In this document: one piece after another, positions 1 through 4,136 of the stretch
Numbering within the stretch: position 1 is the stretch's first letter
Layout: every line of letters starts with the position of its first letter
Assembly: GCA_900546895.1 (NCBI GenBank)
Contig: UREO01000221.1
Coordinates: 1 to 5,164, forward strand
Direction of reading: 5' to 3'
Length of the DNA: 5,164 nt
Origin: an uncultured Oscillospiraceae bacterium
GTDB lineage: Bacteria > Bacillota > Clostridia > Oscillospirales > Acutalibacteraceae
Program-made: the position numbers and the translations under genes
The notes under the pieces: generated by a model
What the model saw: only the letters and a program-made list of their open reading frames with translations
Database searches by the model: none
What the model was told of the DNA's origin: nothing

Positions 1-46
1 TACACCGTCTAATTCGTCGGCAGCGTCAGATGTGTATAAGAGACAG
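1..46. other. Illumina Nextera adapter (non-biological contig end)
   Basis: Bases 28-46 are the 19-base Tn5 mosaic end AGATGTGTATAAGAGACAG used in Nextera libraries. Bases 14-27 are the Read-1-side adapter TCGTCGGCAGCGTC, 6-13 (CGTCTAAT) sit where the 8-base i5 index belongs, and 1-5 (TACAC) match the end of the P5-side oligo. The whole segment is repeated in inverted orientation at 5118-5163. This is library adapter left on by missing trimming, so genuine sequence starts at base 47. It must not be read as a transposon end. Confidence 0.98.
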
Positions 47-191
47 GTATATCGGGGATGCCGCTTATGACTGCAGGTGCGCGCACGGGGCTGGTGTGGA
101 CTTCGCTTTGGCCCTGTGGGGCTGCCGCGCTCCGGAGGGCATTTCTCCGGAATATGCCTTGGAGAAGCCGGAAAATGTATTATCTTTATAA
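47..191 (+). CDS. HAD-superfamily phosphatase, C-terminal fragment (5' end missing)
   Basis: An open frame runs from the adapter junction to the TAA at 189-191, giving about 47 residues that begin YIGDAAYDCRCARGAG and contain ALWGC about 24 residues in. GDxxxD is HAD motif IV, whose acidic residues hold the catalytic magnesium. The following A-x-x-AG and WG spacing is typical of phosphoglycolate-phosphatase-like members; the complete HAD protein at 4137-4811 shows the same layout (YIGDTNTD, then LWGF). The nucleophile DxD motif and cap domain lie off the contig, so the substrate cannot be inferred. The gene is truncated by the adapter at 46/47, not by mutation. It precedes mtnN by 71 bases on the same strand with no visible terminator, so cotranscription is likely. 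It has no start codon in the window. Confidence 0.8.
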
Positions 192-262
192 GAACAGGTA
201 AGCGAAATAGATTGCTTTATGCAGTATGGCTTAAAGTTTAAGGAAAGCATTGAGGTGCGGGT

Positions 263-952
263 ATGATTGGAATTATCGGGGCAATGCCAGTAGAAGTGGA
301 AAGTTTAATCGCAGTCATGACGGATAAAAGCATGCAGACAGTCAGTTCGGTGGTTTACTATACCGGTAAAATAGAGAATATCGACTGTGTTGTCGCCAAA
401 TGCGGCGTTGGGAAAGTCGCGGCGGCGATCTGCACGCAGACCATGATTTTGAACTATCACCCGAGCGCGGTCGTCAATGTCGGCGTTGCGGGCGGTATCG
501 GTGAAAACATCCATATCGGCGACATCGTCGTATCAAGCGGGCTGGTGCAGCACGACATGGATACCACCGCTATTGGGGATGAAAAGGGCCTGATCAGTGG
601 GCTGAATATCGTCGCCATCCCCGCCAGCACAAGGCTGGTTGATTTGGTGGTTTCTACCGCGAAGCAGATTTACGGCCAGGGCGTGCATGTCGGTGTGATT
701 GCCACGGGCGACCAGTTCATCAGTAGCAGGGAAAGGCTGAAGGGAATCGCCCGGGATTTTCAGGCTTCGGCGTGTGAAATGGAGGGCGGGAGCATCGCAC
801 AGGTATGCTACATAAACCATGTTGATTTCGTGGTCATTCGCGCCATCTCGGATAATGCCAATGAGGCGGCCAATATCGATTTTGCCGCTTTTGCTATTTC
901 CTCCGCACATAAGACCTCGGAGCTTATCACAAAAATATTACCCTCCATCTGA
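263..952 (+). CDS. mtnN: 5'-methylthioadenosine/S-adenosylhomocysteine nucleosidase
   Basis: The 229-residue protein has the length and layout of bacterial MTA/SAH nucleosidase, a cytosolic enzyme that cleaves adenine from methylthioadenosine, S-adenosylhomocysteine and 5'-deoxyadenosine. Visible family motifs are the N-terminal GIIGAMPVEV with Glu11 aligning with the catalytic acid-region Glu12 of the E. coli enzyme, CGVGKV (47-52), the glycine turn GVAGGIG (74-80), ATGDQFI (147-153), CEMEGGSIA (171-179) with ribose-binding Met173-Glu174, and RAISDNA (193-199) with Asp197 as the general acid. All key acidic residues are present, so it should be active. Val75 occupies the place of E. coli Ser76. 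The ATG at 263 is preceded by GAGGTG at 252-257 with suitable spacing. The next gene starts 16 bases after the stop, indicating an operon. It recycles SAM by-products and can feed autoinducer-2 synthesis, but no luxS is in the window. Confidence 0.95.
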   Translation: MIGIIGAMPVEVESLIAVMTDKSMQTVSSVVYYTGKIENIDCVVAKCGVGKVAAAICTQTMILNYHPSAVVNVGVAGGIGENIHIGDIVVSSGLVQHDMDTTAIGDEKGLISGLNIVAIPASTRLVDLVVSTAKQIYGQGVHVGVIATGDQFISSRERLKGIARDFQASACEMEGGSIAQVCYINHVDFVVIRAISDNANEAANIDFAAFAISSAHKTSELITKILPSI

Positions 953-968
953 AAAAGAGGTGTAAAAC

Positions 969-1568
969 ATGAAGATTATCGACGTGTCGCGTGAGCTTTT
1001 TTCCGCACCGGTTTATCCGGGGGATCCGGAGCCTTACCGAGACCCCGTGCGCCGGATGGAGCTGGGGGACGTCTGCAATCTTTCAGGTTTTTATACGGGA
1101 TGCCACAGCGCCACCCACGTTGACGCACCGCGCCATTTCATTGAGGACGGCGAAACGGTCGATCAGCTTGATTTAGCACGGCTGACAGGCCCCTGCACCG
1201 TCGCAGAGGCAAACGGTATCATTACCGGCTCCGATATTGACAATATCGTGCCGTATGCTCAGAAAATGATTCTGTTCAAGGGGCAGGCGTTTCTGTCCCA
1301 AAGCGCCGCTTTCGCGCTGACGGCAGCAGGCGTTACCCTGGTGGGAACGGATGCGCTCAGTATCGAAACGGAGGACGACGACTCCTTTCCCGCGCACAAA
1401 GAATTGCTGGGAGCAGGCGTACTGATTCTGGAGGGGCTAGACCTCACCATGGCGGAGCCCGGCGACTACCGGCTGATCGCCCTGCCGCTCCGTCTGGGCG
1501 GAGCGGAGGCTTCCCCGGTAAGGGCCGTCCTGATCAGCGAGGATGGGCAGGATACCGGGGTATCATGA
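969..1568 (+). CDS. Cyclase family / kynurenine formamidase-like metal-dependent hydrolase
   Basis: This 199-residue protein belongs to the cyclase/KynB fold family (Pfam PF04199). The hallmark metal-binding stretch is CHSATHVDAPRHF, giving His46, His50, Asp52 and His56 in the HxxxHxDxxxH pattern. A second cluster is His143 (AHKELL) and Glu155 (ILEGLDL), followed by the conserved C-terminal ALPLRLGGAEASPVRAVLI (171-189). The N-terminal DVSREL and VYPGDP are also typical. Known members hydrolyse N-formylkynurenine or related amide/ester substrates using zinc or manganese. No tryptophan-catabolism gene is nearby, so the kynurenine assignment is not supported by context and the substrate is open. 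The ATG is 16 bases after mtnN and has AGAGGTG at 956-962. The stop is followed at once by a palindromic terminator. Confidence 0.88.
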   Translation: MKIIDVSRELFSAPVYPGDPEPYRDPVRRMELGDVCNLSGFYTGCHSATHVDAPRHFIEDGETVDQLDLARLTGPCTVAEANGIITGSDIDNIVPYAQKMILFKGQAFLSQSAAFALTAAGVTLVGTDALSIETEDDDSFPAHKELLGAGVLILEGLDLTMAEPGDYRLIALPLRLGGAEASPVRAVLISEDGQDTGVS

Positions 1569-1598
1569 AACAGGGAGGGAATCGATTCCCTCCCTGTT
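1569..1598. terminator. Perfect 30-bp palindrome, probable bidirectional terminator
   Basis: The arms AACAGGGAGGGAA (1569-1581) and TTCCCTCCCTGTT (1586-1598) are perfectly complementary around TCGA, giving a 13-bp stem with a tetraloop in RNA from either strand. It starts one base after the cyclase stop and ends 7 bases before the lexA stop, between convergent genes. The plus-strand transcript continues into the moderately U-rich TTATTGTGTTTAATAAT. The minus-strand side has only a short T run (TTTCATGA). Termination of the plus-strand operon is likely; termination of lexA is probable. Confidence 0.8.
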
Positions 1599-1605
1599 AT
1601 TGTGT

Positions 1606-2187
1606 TTAATAATACCGGAACACCGCGACGACTTTCCCGAGGATCAAAACGTCTTTTGTGTAGATCGGCTGGTAATCCGGATTCTCCGGCTGAAGGCGGA
1701 TCCTGTCTTTTTCACGGAACAGACGTTTCACCGTCGCCTCGTCTTCAATCAGGGCAACCACGATTTCCCCGTTGAGCGCGGTCGGCGTTTTCAGAGCGAC
1801 GACGATATCGCCGTTCAGAATCCCGGCGTCCTTCATACTTTCCCCCCGGACATTCAGAGCAAAATATTCTTCATCGCTGTGACGGGCGGGTGAGAAGGGG
1901 ACGTAGCCCTCTACCTCTTCAACAGCCAGAATCGGCTGACCGGCGGCGACCTTTCCCACGATAGGGACCTGTATGGTGCTCTGTTCCCCCGCAAGGTGGA
2001 TTGCGCGGTTCAGGCCCGCGTCACGGCTGATATATCCGGCGCGTTCCAACGTTTTCAGGTGAGCGTGTACGCTGGAGGTCGACTTCAGCCCGGTTGCGCT
2101 GCAGATTTCGCGCACAGTGGGCGGAAGCCCGTTTTCGGCCCGGCTTTTTAAATAGTCATATACTTTTTGCTGGCTTTTGGTTAACAT
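1606..2187 (-). CDS. lexA: LexA, SOS-response transcriptional repressor
   Basis: From the ATG at 2187 the protein has 193 residues. Residues 1-65 form the winged helix-turn-helix DNA-binding domain (LPPTVREICSATGL, then a recognition helix STSSVHAHLKTLERAGYI). The autoproteolysis site is Ala82-Gly83 in VGKVAAGQP. The S24-type protease domain has nucleophile Ser117 (GESMKDAG) and general base Lys154 (ATVKRLF). All residues for RecA-stimulated self-cleavage are present. It represses DNA-damage genes in the cytoplasm. An upstream TTG at 2220 would add 11 residues, but GGGAGGG at 2195-2201 sits correctly for the ATG and MLTKSQQ is the usual LexA start. It is convergent with the cyclase gene and divergent from the small RNA candidate and M23 gene. 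An SOS box overlapping its promoter indicates autoregulation. Confidence 0.97.
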   Translation of the reverse strand: MLTKSQQKVYDYLKSRAENGLPPTVREICSATGLKSTSSVHAHLKTLERAGYISRDAGLNRAIHLAGEQSTIQVPIVGKVAAGQPILAVEEVEGYVPFSPARHSDEEYFALNVRGESMKDAGILNGDIVVALKTPTALNGEIVVALIEDEATVKRLFREKDRIRLQPENPDYQPIYTKDVLILGKVVAVFRYY

Positions 2188-2194
2188 TCCGCAG

Positions 2195-2201
2195 CCCTCC
2201 C
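2195..2201 (-). promoter_or_regulatory. lexA ribosome binding site (decides the start)
   Basis: Read on the minus strand this is GGGAGGG, 7-8 bases before the ATG at 2187. It supports that ATG over the in-frame TTG at 2220, which would place this site inside the coding sequence. Confidence 0.8.
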
Positions 2202-2222
2202 GTGTATTTGGCTTCTGCAAAT

Positions 2223-2250
2223 ATTATAGCACATTTTTGAAAAAAATCAA
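2223..2250 (-). promoter_or_regulatory. lexA promoter
   Basis: On the minus strand a perfect -10 TATAAT lies at 2223-2228. A -35-like TTGATT lies at 2245-2250, with a 16-bp spacer. The -35 overlaps the LexA operator, so repressor binding would block RNA polymerase. Transcription should start a few bases beyond 2223, giving a short leader of roughly 30 bases before the ATG at 2187. Confidence 0.75.
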
Positions 2251-2261
2251 ACAAATGTTTG
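2248..2261. promoter_or_regulatory. SOS box (LexA operator)
   Basis: CAAACAAATGTTTG fits the Gram-positive LexA operator CRAAC-N4-GTTYG, a relaxed form of the Bacillus box CGAACRNRYGTTCG. The 5-base arms CAAAC and GTTTG are perfect inverted repeats with a 4-base centre. It covers the lexA -35 region, the expected place for autorepression. The next gene's promoter is about 60 bases away, so it mainly serves lexA. Confidence 0.8.
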
Positions 2262-2320
2262 GAATATTAAAAATTCATAAGATATTCATAGCTATGTAAC
2301 AACTGAATCCCGCCATGCGA

Positions 2321-2326
2321 TATAAT
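2321..2326 (+). promoter_or_regulatory. -10 element of a promoter for the small RNA / leader
   Basis: A perfect TATAAT on the plus strand, with transcription expected to start near 2331-2333. A matching -35 is weak: TGTAAC at 2295-2300 is 20 bases upstream of the -10, longer than ideal, and the 17-bp position reads AACAAC. An activator or alternative sigma factor may be involved, or the promoter may be weak. Confidence 0.55.
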
Positions 2327-2332
2327 ATAGAC

Positions 2333-2449
2333 GTAATCAAGGATATGGAGCCGCACCATTACTTGATACATGTTCTACCCTCCTCAATATACCCCTCAAG
2401 CTAATGAAAAAGGACCTGGTCGAAATGGATTAGGTCTTTTTTCTTTTTT
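2333..2449 (+). ncRNA. Candidate small RNA (or attenuated leader) with C-rich anti-SD repeats
   Basis: The segment is bounded by a TATAAT just upstream and a strong terminator about 110 bases later, and contains no credible ORF. The 5' hairpin pairs ATCAAG (2336-2341) with CTTGAT (2362-2367), and internally ATGG (2345-2348) with CCAT (2356-2359) around a 7-base loop AGCCGCA. The 3' hairpin is the terminator. Between them, 2370-2406 looks unpaired and carries two related C-rich motifs, TACCCTCCTCAA (2376-2387) and TACCCCTCAA (2390-2399). CCCTCC is complementary to Shine-Dalgarno GGAGGG. Two hairpins flanking C-rich single strand is the architecture of Gram-positive translation-repressing sRNAs such as the pneumococcal csRNAs and the staphylococcal C-rich-motif RNAs. 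I do not recognise a named Rfam family. It could instead be a cis-acting attenuator leader for the downstream M23 gene. Confidence 0.5.
2407..2449 (+). terminator. Intrinsic terminator of the small RNA / leader
   Basis: GGACCT (2412-2417) pairs with AGGTCT (2432-2437, one G-U). The stem is extended inward by GGTC/GATT with wobbles around GAAATG, and outward by AAAAA (2407-2411) with the T run. The T tract is TTTTTTCTTTTTT. It lies upstream of the M23 gene, so it either ends an independent RNA or attenuates transcription into that gene. Confidence 0.85.
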
Positions 2450-2465
2450 ATTTTTATGATAAAAA

Positions 2466-2521
2466 TGTCATCCTCCGAATATAACGTTTCTTTTATGGTC
2501 AAAATATATTCGGAGGTGGCA
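2466..2521 (+). promoter_or_regulatory. Shine-Dalgarno-sequestering hairpin in the M23 gene leader
   Basis: CCTCCGAATATA (2472-2483) is a perfect 12-base complement of TATATTCGGAGG (2505-2516), which contains the ribosome binding site GGAGG of the gene starting at 2525. Past a single bulged T (2471), TGTCA (2466-2470) pairs with TGGCA (2517-2521, one G-U), giving about 17 pairs around a 21-base AT-rich loop. In this fold the ribosome site is fully buried, implying translational control (a thermosensor-like element, a ligand or protein switch, or protection from readthrough translation). A TATGAT at 2455-2460 would place a transcription start near 2467, at the foot of the stem, but no good -35 is visible. 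Confidence 0.65.
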
Positions 2522-2524
2522 CGA

Positions 2525-3265
2525 ATGAGTAATTTACATCTGCTAAACAACAAATCACAAAAGAACAACTCGAAGGGATTTTATATTGCGCTCGGCGTGT
2601 GTCTGATTGCGGTTGGTGTTGCGGCCTGGACCACTTATGACAGTGTGGTCAATTATGCTTCTCCCGAGGAGGGAGCGACAAGCAGCGCACAGGTGCAGCA
2701 TACGAATGAAACGGTAAGCGGAATCAAGGTCTATGCGGGAGGCGAAACTTCTTCCGCAGCGGAGCCCGCCCAGTCGGAACCGGAAAAGGAAGAGCCGTCG
2801 GAAGCTCCGTCCCAGGCGCCGTCTGCTCCGCCGCCGTCTGTACCGGCCAAGCAGACCGTGGCCAGTGTTCTGACCTTTGCCAGTCCGGTCGAGAAAAATG
2901 TCACGCTGAAATTCAGCGGGGAAAATCCTATTTTCTCAAACACGATGAAGGACTGGCGTGTGCACAACGGCACCGACTTTGCCGCTAAGGAAGGAACCGC
3001 CGTCAAAGCGGTCGCAAACGGCACGGTGAAAAATGTTTATACGGACGACCTTTACGGACTGACGGCTGTGATTCAGCACGGAGATTACGAAACCTATTAC
3101 TGCGGCTTGGCAGCGGCGAGCGTCAAAAAGGGAGCGTCCGTCAAACAGGGACAGCAGGTCGGCACGGTTGGAACGGTTCCGTGTGAAAGCGCCGACGCAT
3201 CCCATCTGCATTTATCAATGAAAAAGGGTGGAAAATATATCGATCCGCTTTCCATTATTAAATAA
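2525..3265 (+). CDS. SpoIIQ-like membrane-anchored M23 (LytM) metallopeptidase
   Basis: The 246-residue protein has a short polar N-terminus, one membrane segment at about 18-38 (GFYIALGVCLIAVGVAAW), a low-complexity Pro/Ser/Glu linker at about 74-110, and a C-terminal M23/LytM domain at about 117-246. Zinc and catalytic residues are intact: His147-x3-Asp151 (HNGTD), His185 (QHGDY) and His227-x-His229 (HLH). It should therefore cleave peptidoglycan peptides outside the membrane. SNTMKDWRVHNGTDFAA and the C-terminal YIDPL resemble SpoIIQ, the forespore engulfment-channel protein, whose clostridial forms keep the active site; a general cell-wall hydrolase is the alternative. The start is the ATG at 2525, 8 bases after GGAGG. 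Upstream in-frame ATGs at 2456, 2465 and 2495 lack ribosome sites and would run through the hairpin. It stands alone between terminators. Confidence 0.85.
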   Translation: MSNLHLLNNKSQKNNSKGFYIALGVCLIAVGVAAWTTYDSVVNYASPEEGATSSAQVQHTNETVSGIKVYAGGETSSAAEPAQSEPEKEEPSEAPSQAPSAPPPSVPAKQTVASVLTFASPVEKNVTLKFSGENPIFSNTMKDWRVHNGTDFAAKEGTAVKAVANGTVKNVYTDDLYGLTAVIQHGDYETYYCGLAAASVKKGASVKQGQQVGTVGTVPCESADASHLHLSMKKGGKYIDPLSIIK

Positions 3266-3304
3266 TTCGTCCCCGACGCTGTAAACGATCAGGGGCAAAA
3301 GCAC

Positions 3305-3336
3305 AGCTGCAGAATGAATGGTTCTGCAGCTTTTTT
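3305..3336 (+). terminator. Intrinsic terminator of the M23 gene
   Basis: AGCTGCAGAA (3305-3314) and TTCTGCAGCT (3322-3331) form a perfect 10-bp stem with the 7-base loop TGAATGG, followed by a run of six T (3331-3336). It lies 40 bases after the M23 stop. Confidence 0.93.
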
Positions 3337-3355
3337 ATGATCCCCGTTTTTTCAT

Positions 3356-3384
3356 TTGTGAAATCCGGATTTCTGTGCTATAAT
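3356..3384 (+). promoter_or_regulatory. Promoter of the Usp-like gene
   Basis: TTGTGA (3356-3361) and a perfect TATAAT (3379-3384) are separated by 17 bp, and TGC directly before the -10 makes an extended -10. This is a strong vegetative sigma-A type promoter. Transcription should start near 3391, leaving an unusually long leader of about 145 bases before the TTG at 3537. Confidence 0.8.
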
Positions 3385-3524
3385 AAAACCGAAAGTGGTG
3401 GATCCTACAAAAAATGTCGAATTTTTATTTAACACTTTGTTAATGATTTATACACTTTCTGTTACCACAACGGCAAGAAAATCAAACTATACTGAGTATG
3501 GTTGGAAAATACGGTATTCGGAAG

Positions 3525-3529
3525 GGAGG
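3525..3529 (+). promoter_or_regulatory. Ribosome binding site selecting a TTG start
   Basis: GGAGG, within GAAGGGAGGC, lies 7 bases before the TTG at 3537. The upstream in-frame ATG at 3498 has no ribosome site and would bury this one, so the TTG is preferred. Confidence 0.75.
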
Positions 3530-3536
3530 CACAGTA

Positions 3537-3974
3537 TTGAAAGACAGGAACACAACCCTCGTATGCGTTACGGGTCAGCGTGACTGTGACAGACTGATTC
3601 GGGCCGGCAAAAAAATTGCCGAAGAGAGTTCCACTTCTTTACAGGTGCTCTGTGTGCAACCAACCTCTGCGGGATTTGAAACCAGCTGTGAAGAGCTCGA
3701 ATACCTGCGGCAGACGGCACGTGACGCGCAGGCGGAAATGACCGTTTATTTTAACGACGAAGCGGCATTGATTGCTGTAGGGTTTGTAAAACAAATCGGT
3801 GCGATCCATATTGTAACGGGAATGGCGGAGGCGCCGGTTAACGGATTTGTAGAAATGATCCACAAGCTTTTGCCCAAAATTCCGATCTCAATGGTGGCAA
3901 AGGACGGAATGATTTATAATATTTGTCCATCGGGAAAAAAACAGCAGAATGTTAAACTGGTAGTCCAAAATTAG
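3537..3974 (+). CDS. Small universal-stress-protein-like (Usp/KdpD-type) domain protein
   Basis: From the TTG at 3537 the protein has 145 residues. It begins MKDRNTTLVCVTGQRDCDRLIRAG..., a beta strand followed by a helix as in Usp domains and the Usp-like domain of KdpD sensor kinases. Further strands are LQVLCVQP (35-42), AEMTVYF (66-72), AIHIVTG (89-95) and PISMVA (116-121), an alternating alpha/beta layout of Usp size. The usual ATP loop (GxxG with a later G-S/T) is not evident: the matching region reads IVTGMAEAPVNGF. It may not bind nucleotide, or may be a divergent family member. It is soluble and cytosolic with no signal or membrane segment. It is a single-gene unit with its own strong promoter and terminator. 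Assignment rests on fold pattern and is moderately sure. Confidence 0.65.
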   Translation: MKDRNTTLVCVTGQRDCDRLIRAGKKIAEESSTSLQVLCVQPTSAGFETSCEELEYLRQTARDAQAEMTVYFNDEAALIAVGFVKQIGAIHIVTGMAEAPVNGFVEMIHKLLPKIPISMVAKDGMIYNICPSGKKQQNVKLVVQN

Positions 3975-3985
3975 TACATAGCCGG

Positions 3986-4017
3986 GCGCCGGGGGCTCAC
4001 ACTCCGGCGCTTTTTTT
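3986..4017 (+). terminator. Intrinsic terminator of the Usp-like gene
   Basis: GCGCCGG (3986-3992) pairs with CCGGCGC (4004-4010) around an 11-base loop, followed directly by seven T (4011-4017). It begins 11 bases after the stop codon. Confidence 0.92.
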
Positions 4018-4025
4018 GTGTTTTT

Positions 4026-4068
4026 GTCCTTGCCCCGTTTCTGAACTGCCGTGCGGGGTAGAAAGGAC
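4026..4068. repeat. Two-part inverted repeat between terminator and promoter
   Basis: GTCCTT (4026-4031) pairs with AAGGAC (4063-4068), and inside it CCCCG (4033-4037) pairs with CGGGG (4054-4058), leaving a 16-base loop. It lies just after the Usp terminator and 8 bases before a -35-like element. It is not followed by a T run on the plus strand. Its role is unknown; a protein-binding site or second structure in readthrough RNA are both possible. Confidence 0.45.
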
Positions 4069-4075
4069 TTGCAAA

Positions 4076-4103
4076 TTGTTAAAAAAATGTTTATTATTAT
4101 AAA
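4076..4103 (+). promoter_or_regulatory. Probable promoter of the HAD-FUSC operon
   Basis: TTGTTA (4076-4081) and TATAAA (4098-4103) are separated by 16 bp in an AT-rich stretch that contrasts with the GC-richer genes. Transcription would start near 4110, giving a leader of about 27 bases before the TTG at 4137. Confidence 0.5.
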
Positions 4104-4125
4104 TACATTTGTTATTTTGAATTGC

Positions 4126-4132
4126 AGGGTGA
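4126..4132 (+). promoter_or_regulatory. Ribosome binding site selecting the HAD gene's TTG start
   Basis: AGGGTGA precedes the TTG at 4137 with normal spacing from its GGG core. The in-frame TTG at 4122 would place this site inside the coding sequence and add five residues not typical of the family. Confidence 0.65.
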
Positions 4133-4136
4133 TTGT

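Noticed and set aside
192..266. In-frame stop-free stretch after the HAD fragment's TAA, ending in an ATGA overlap with mtnN (possible 15-residue peptide MQYGLKFKESIEVRV from 219)
   Set aside because: No Shine-Dalgarno precedes the ATG at 219, and a stop-free stretch of 24 codons is expected by chance. The overlap with the mtnN start is intriguing but unsupported.
533..910. 125-codon minus-strand open frame inside mtnN
   Set aside because: It is a shadow of the well-supported mtnN coding frame and has no motif or ribosome site.
1551..1564. Short inverted repeat GATACC-GG-GGTATC before the cyclase stop
   Set aside because: It has 6-bp arms with a 2-base centre inside coding sequence and next to the much stronger palindrome at 1569; it is likely chance.
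2365..2380. Second LexA box near ACATGTTCT inside the small RNA candidate
   Set aside because: Only one half-site matches; the opposite arm (TTGAT) does not fit CRAAC.
2456..2524. N-terminal extension of the M23 protein from the ATGs at 2456, 2465 or 2495
   Set aside because: None has a ribosome site; the first follows directly on the terminator T tract. The ATG at 2525 has GGAGG at ideal spacing and gives a normal short cytoplasmic tail before the membrane segment.
2333..2524. Known riboswitch (c-di-AMP, c-di-GMP or similar) upstream of a cell-wall hydrolase
   Set aside because: I could not find the conserved core bases of these classes by eye. A covariance search would be needed to exclude a divergent member.
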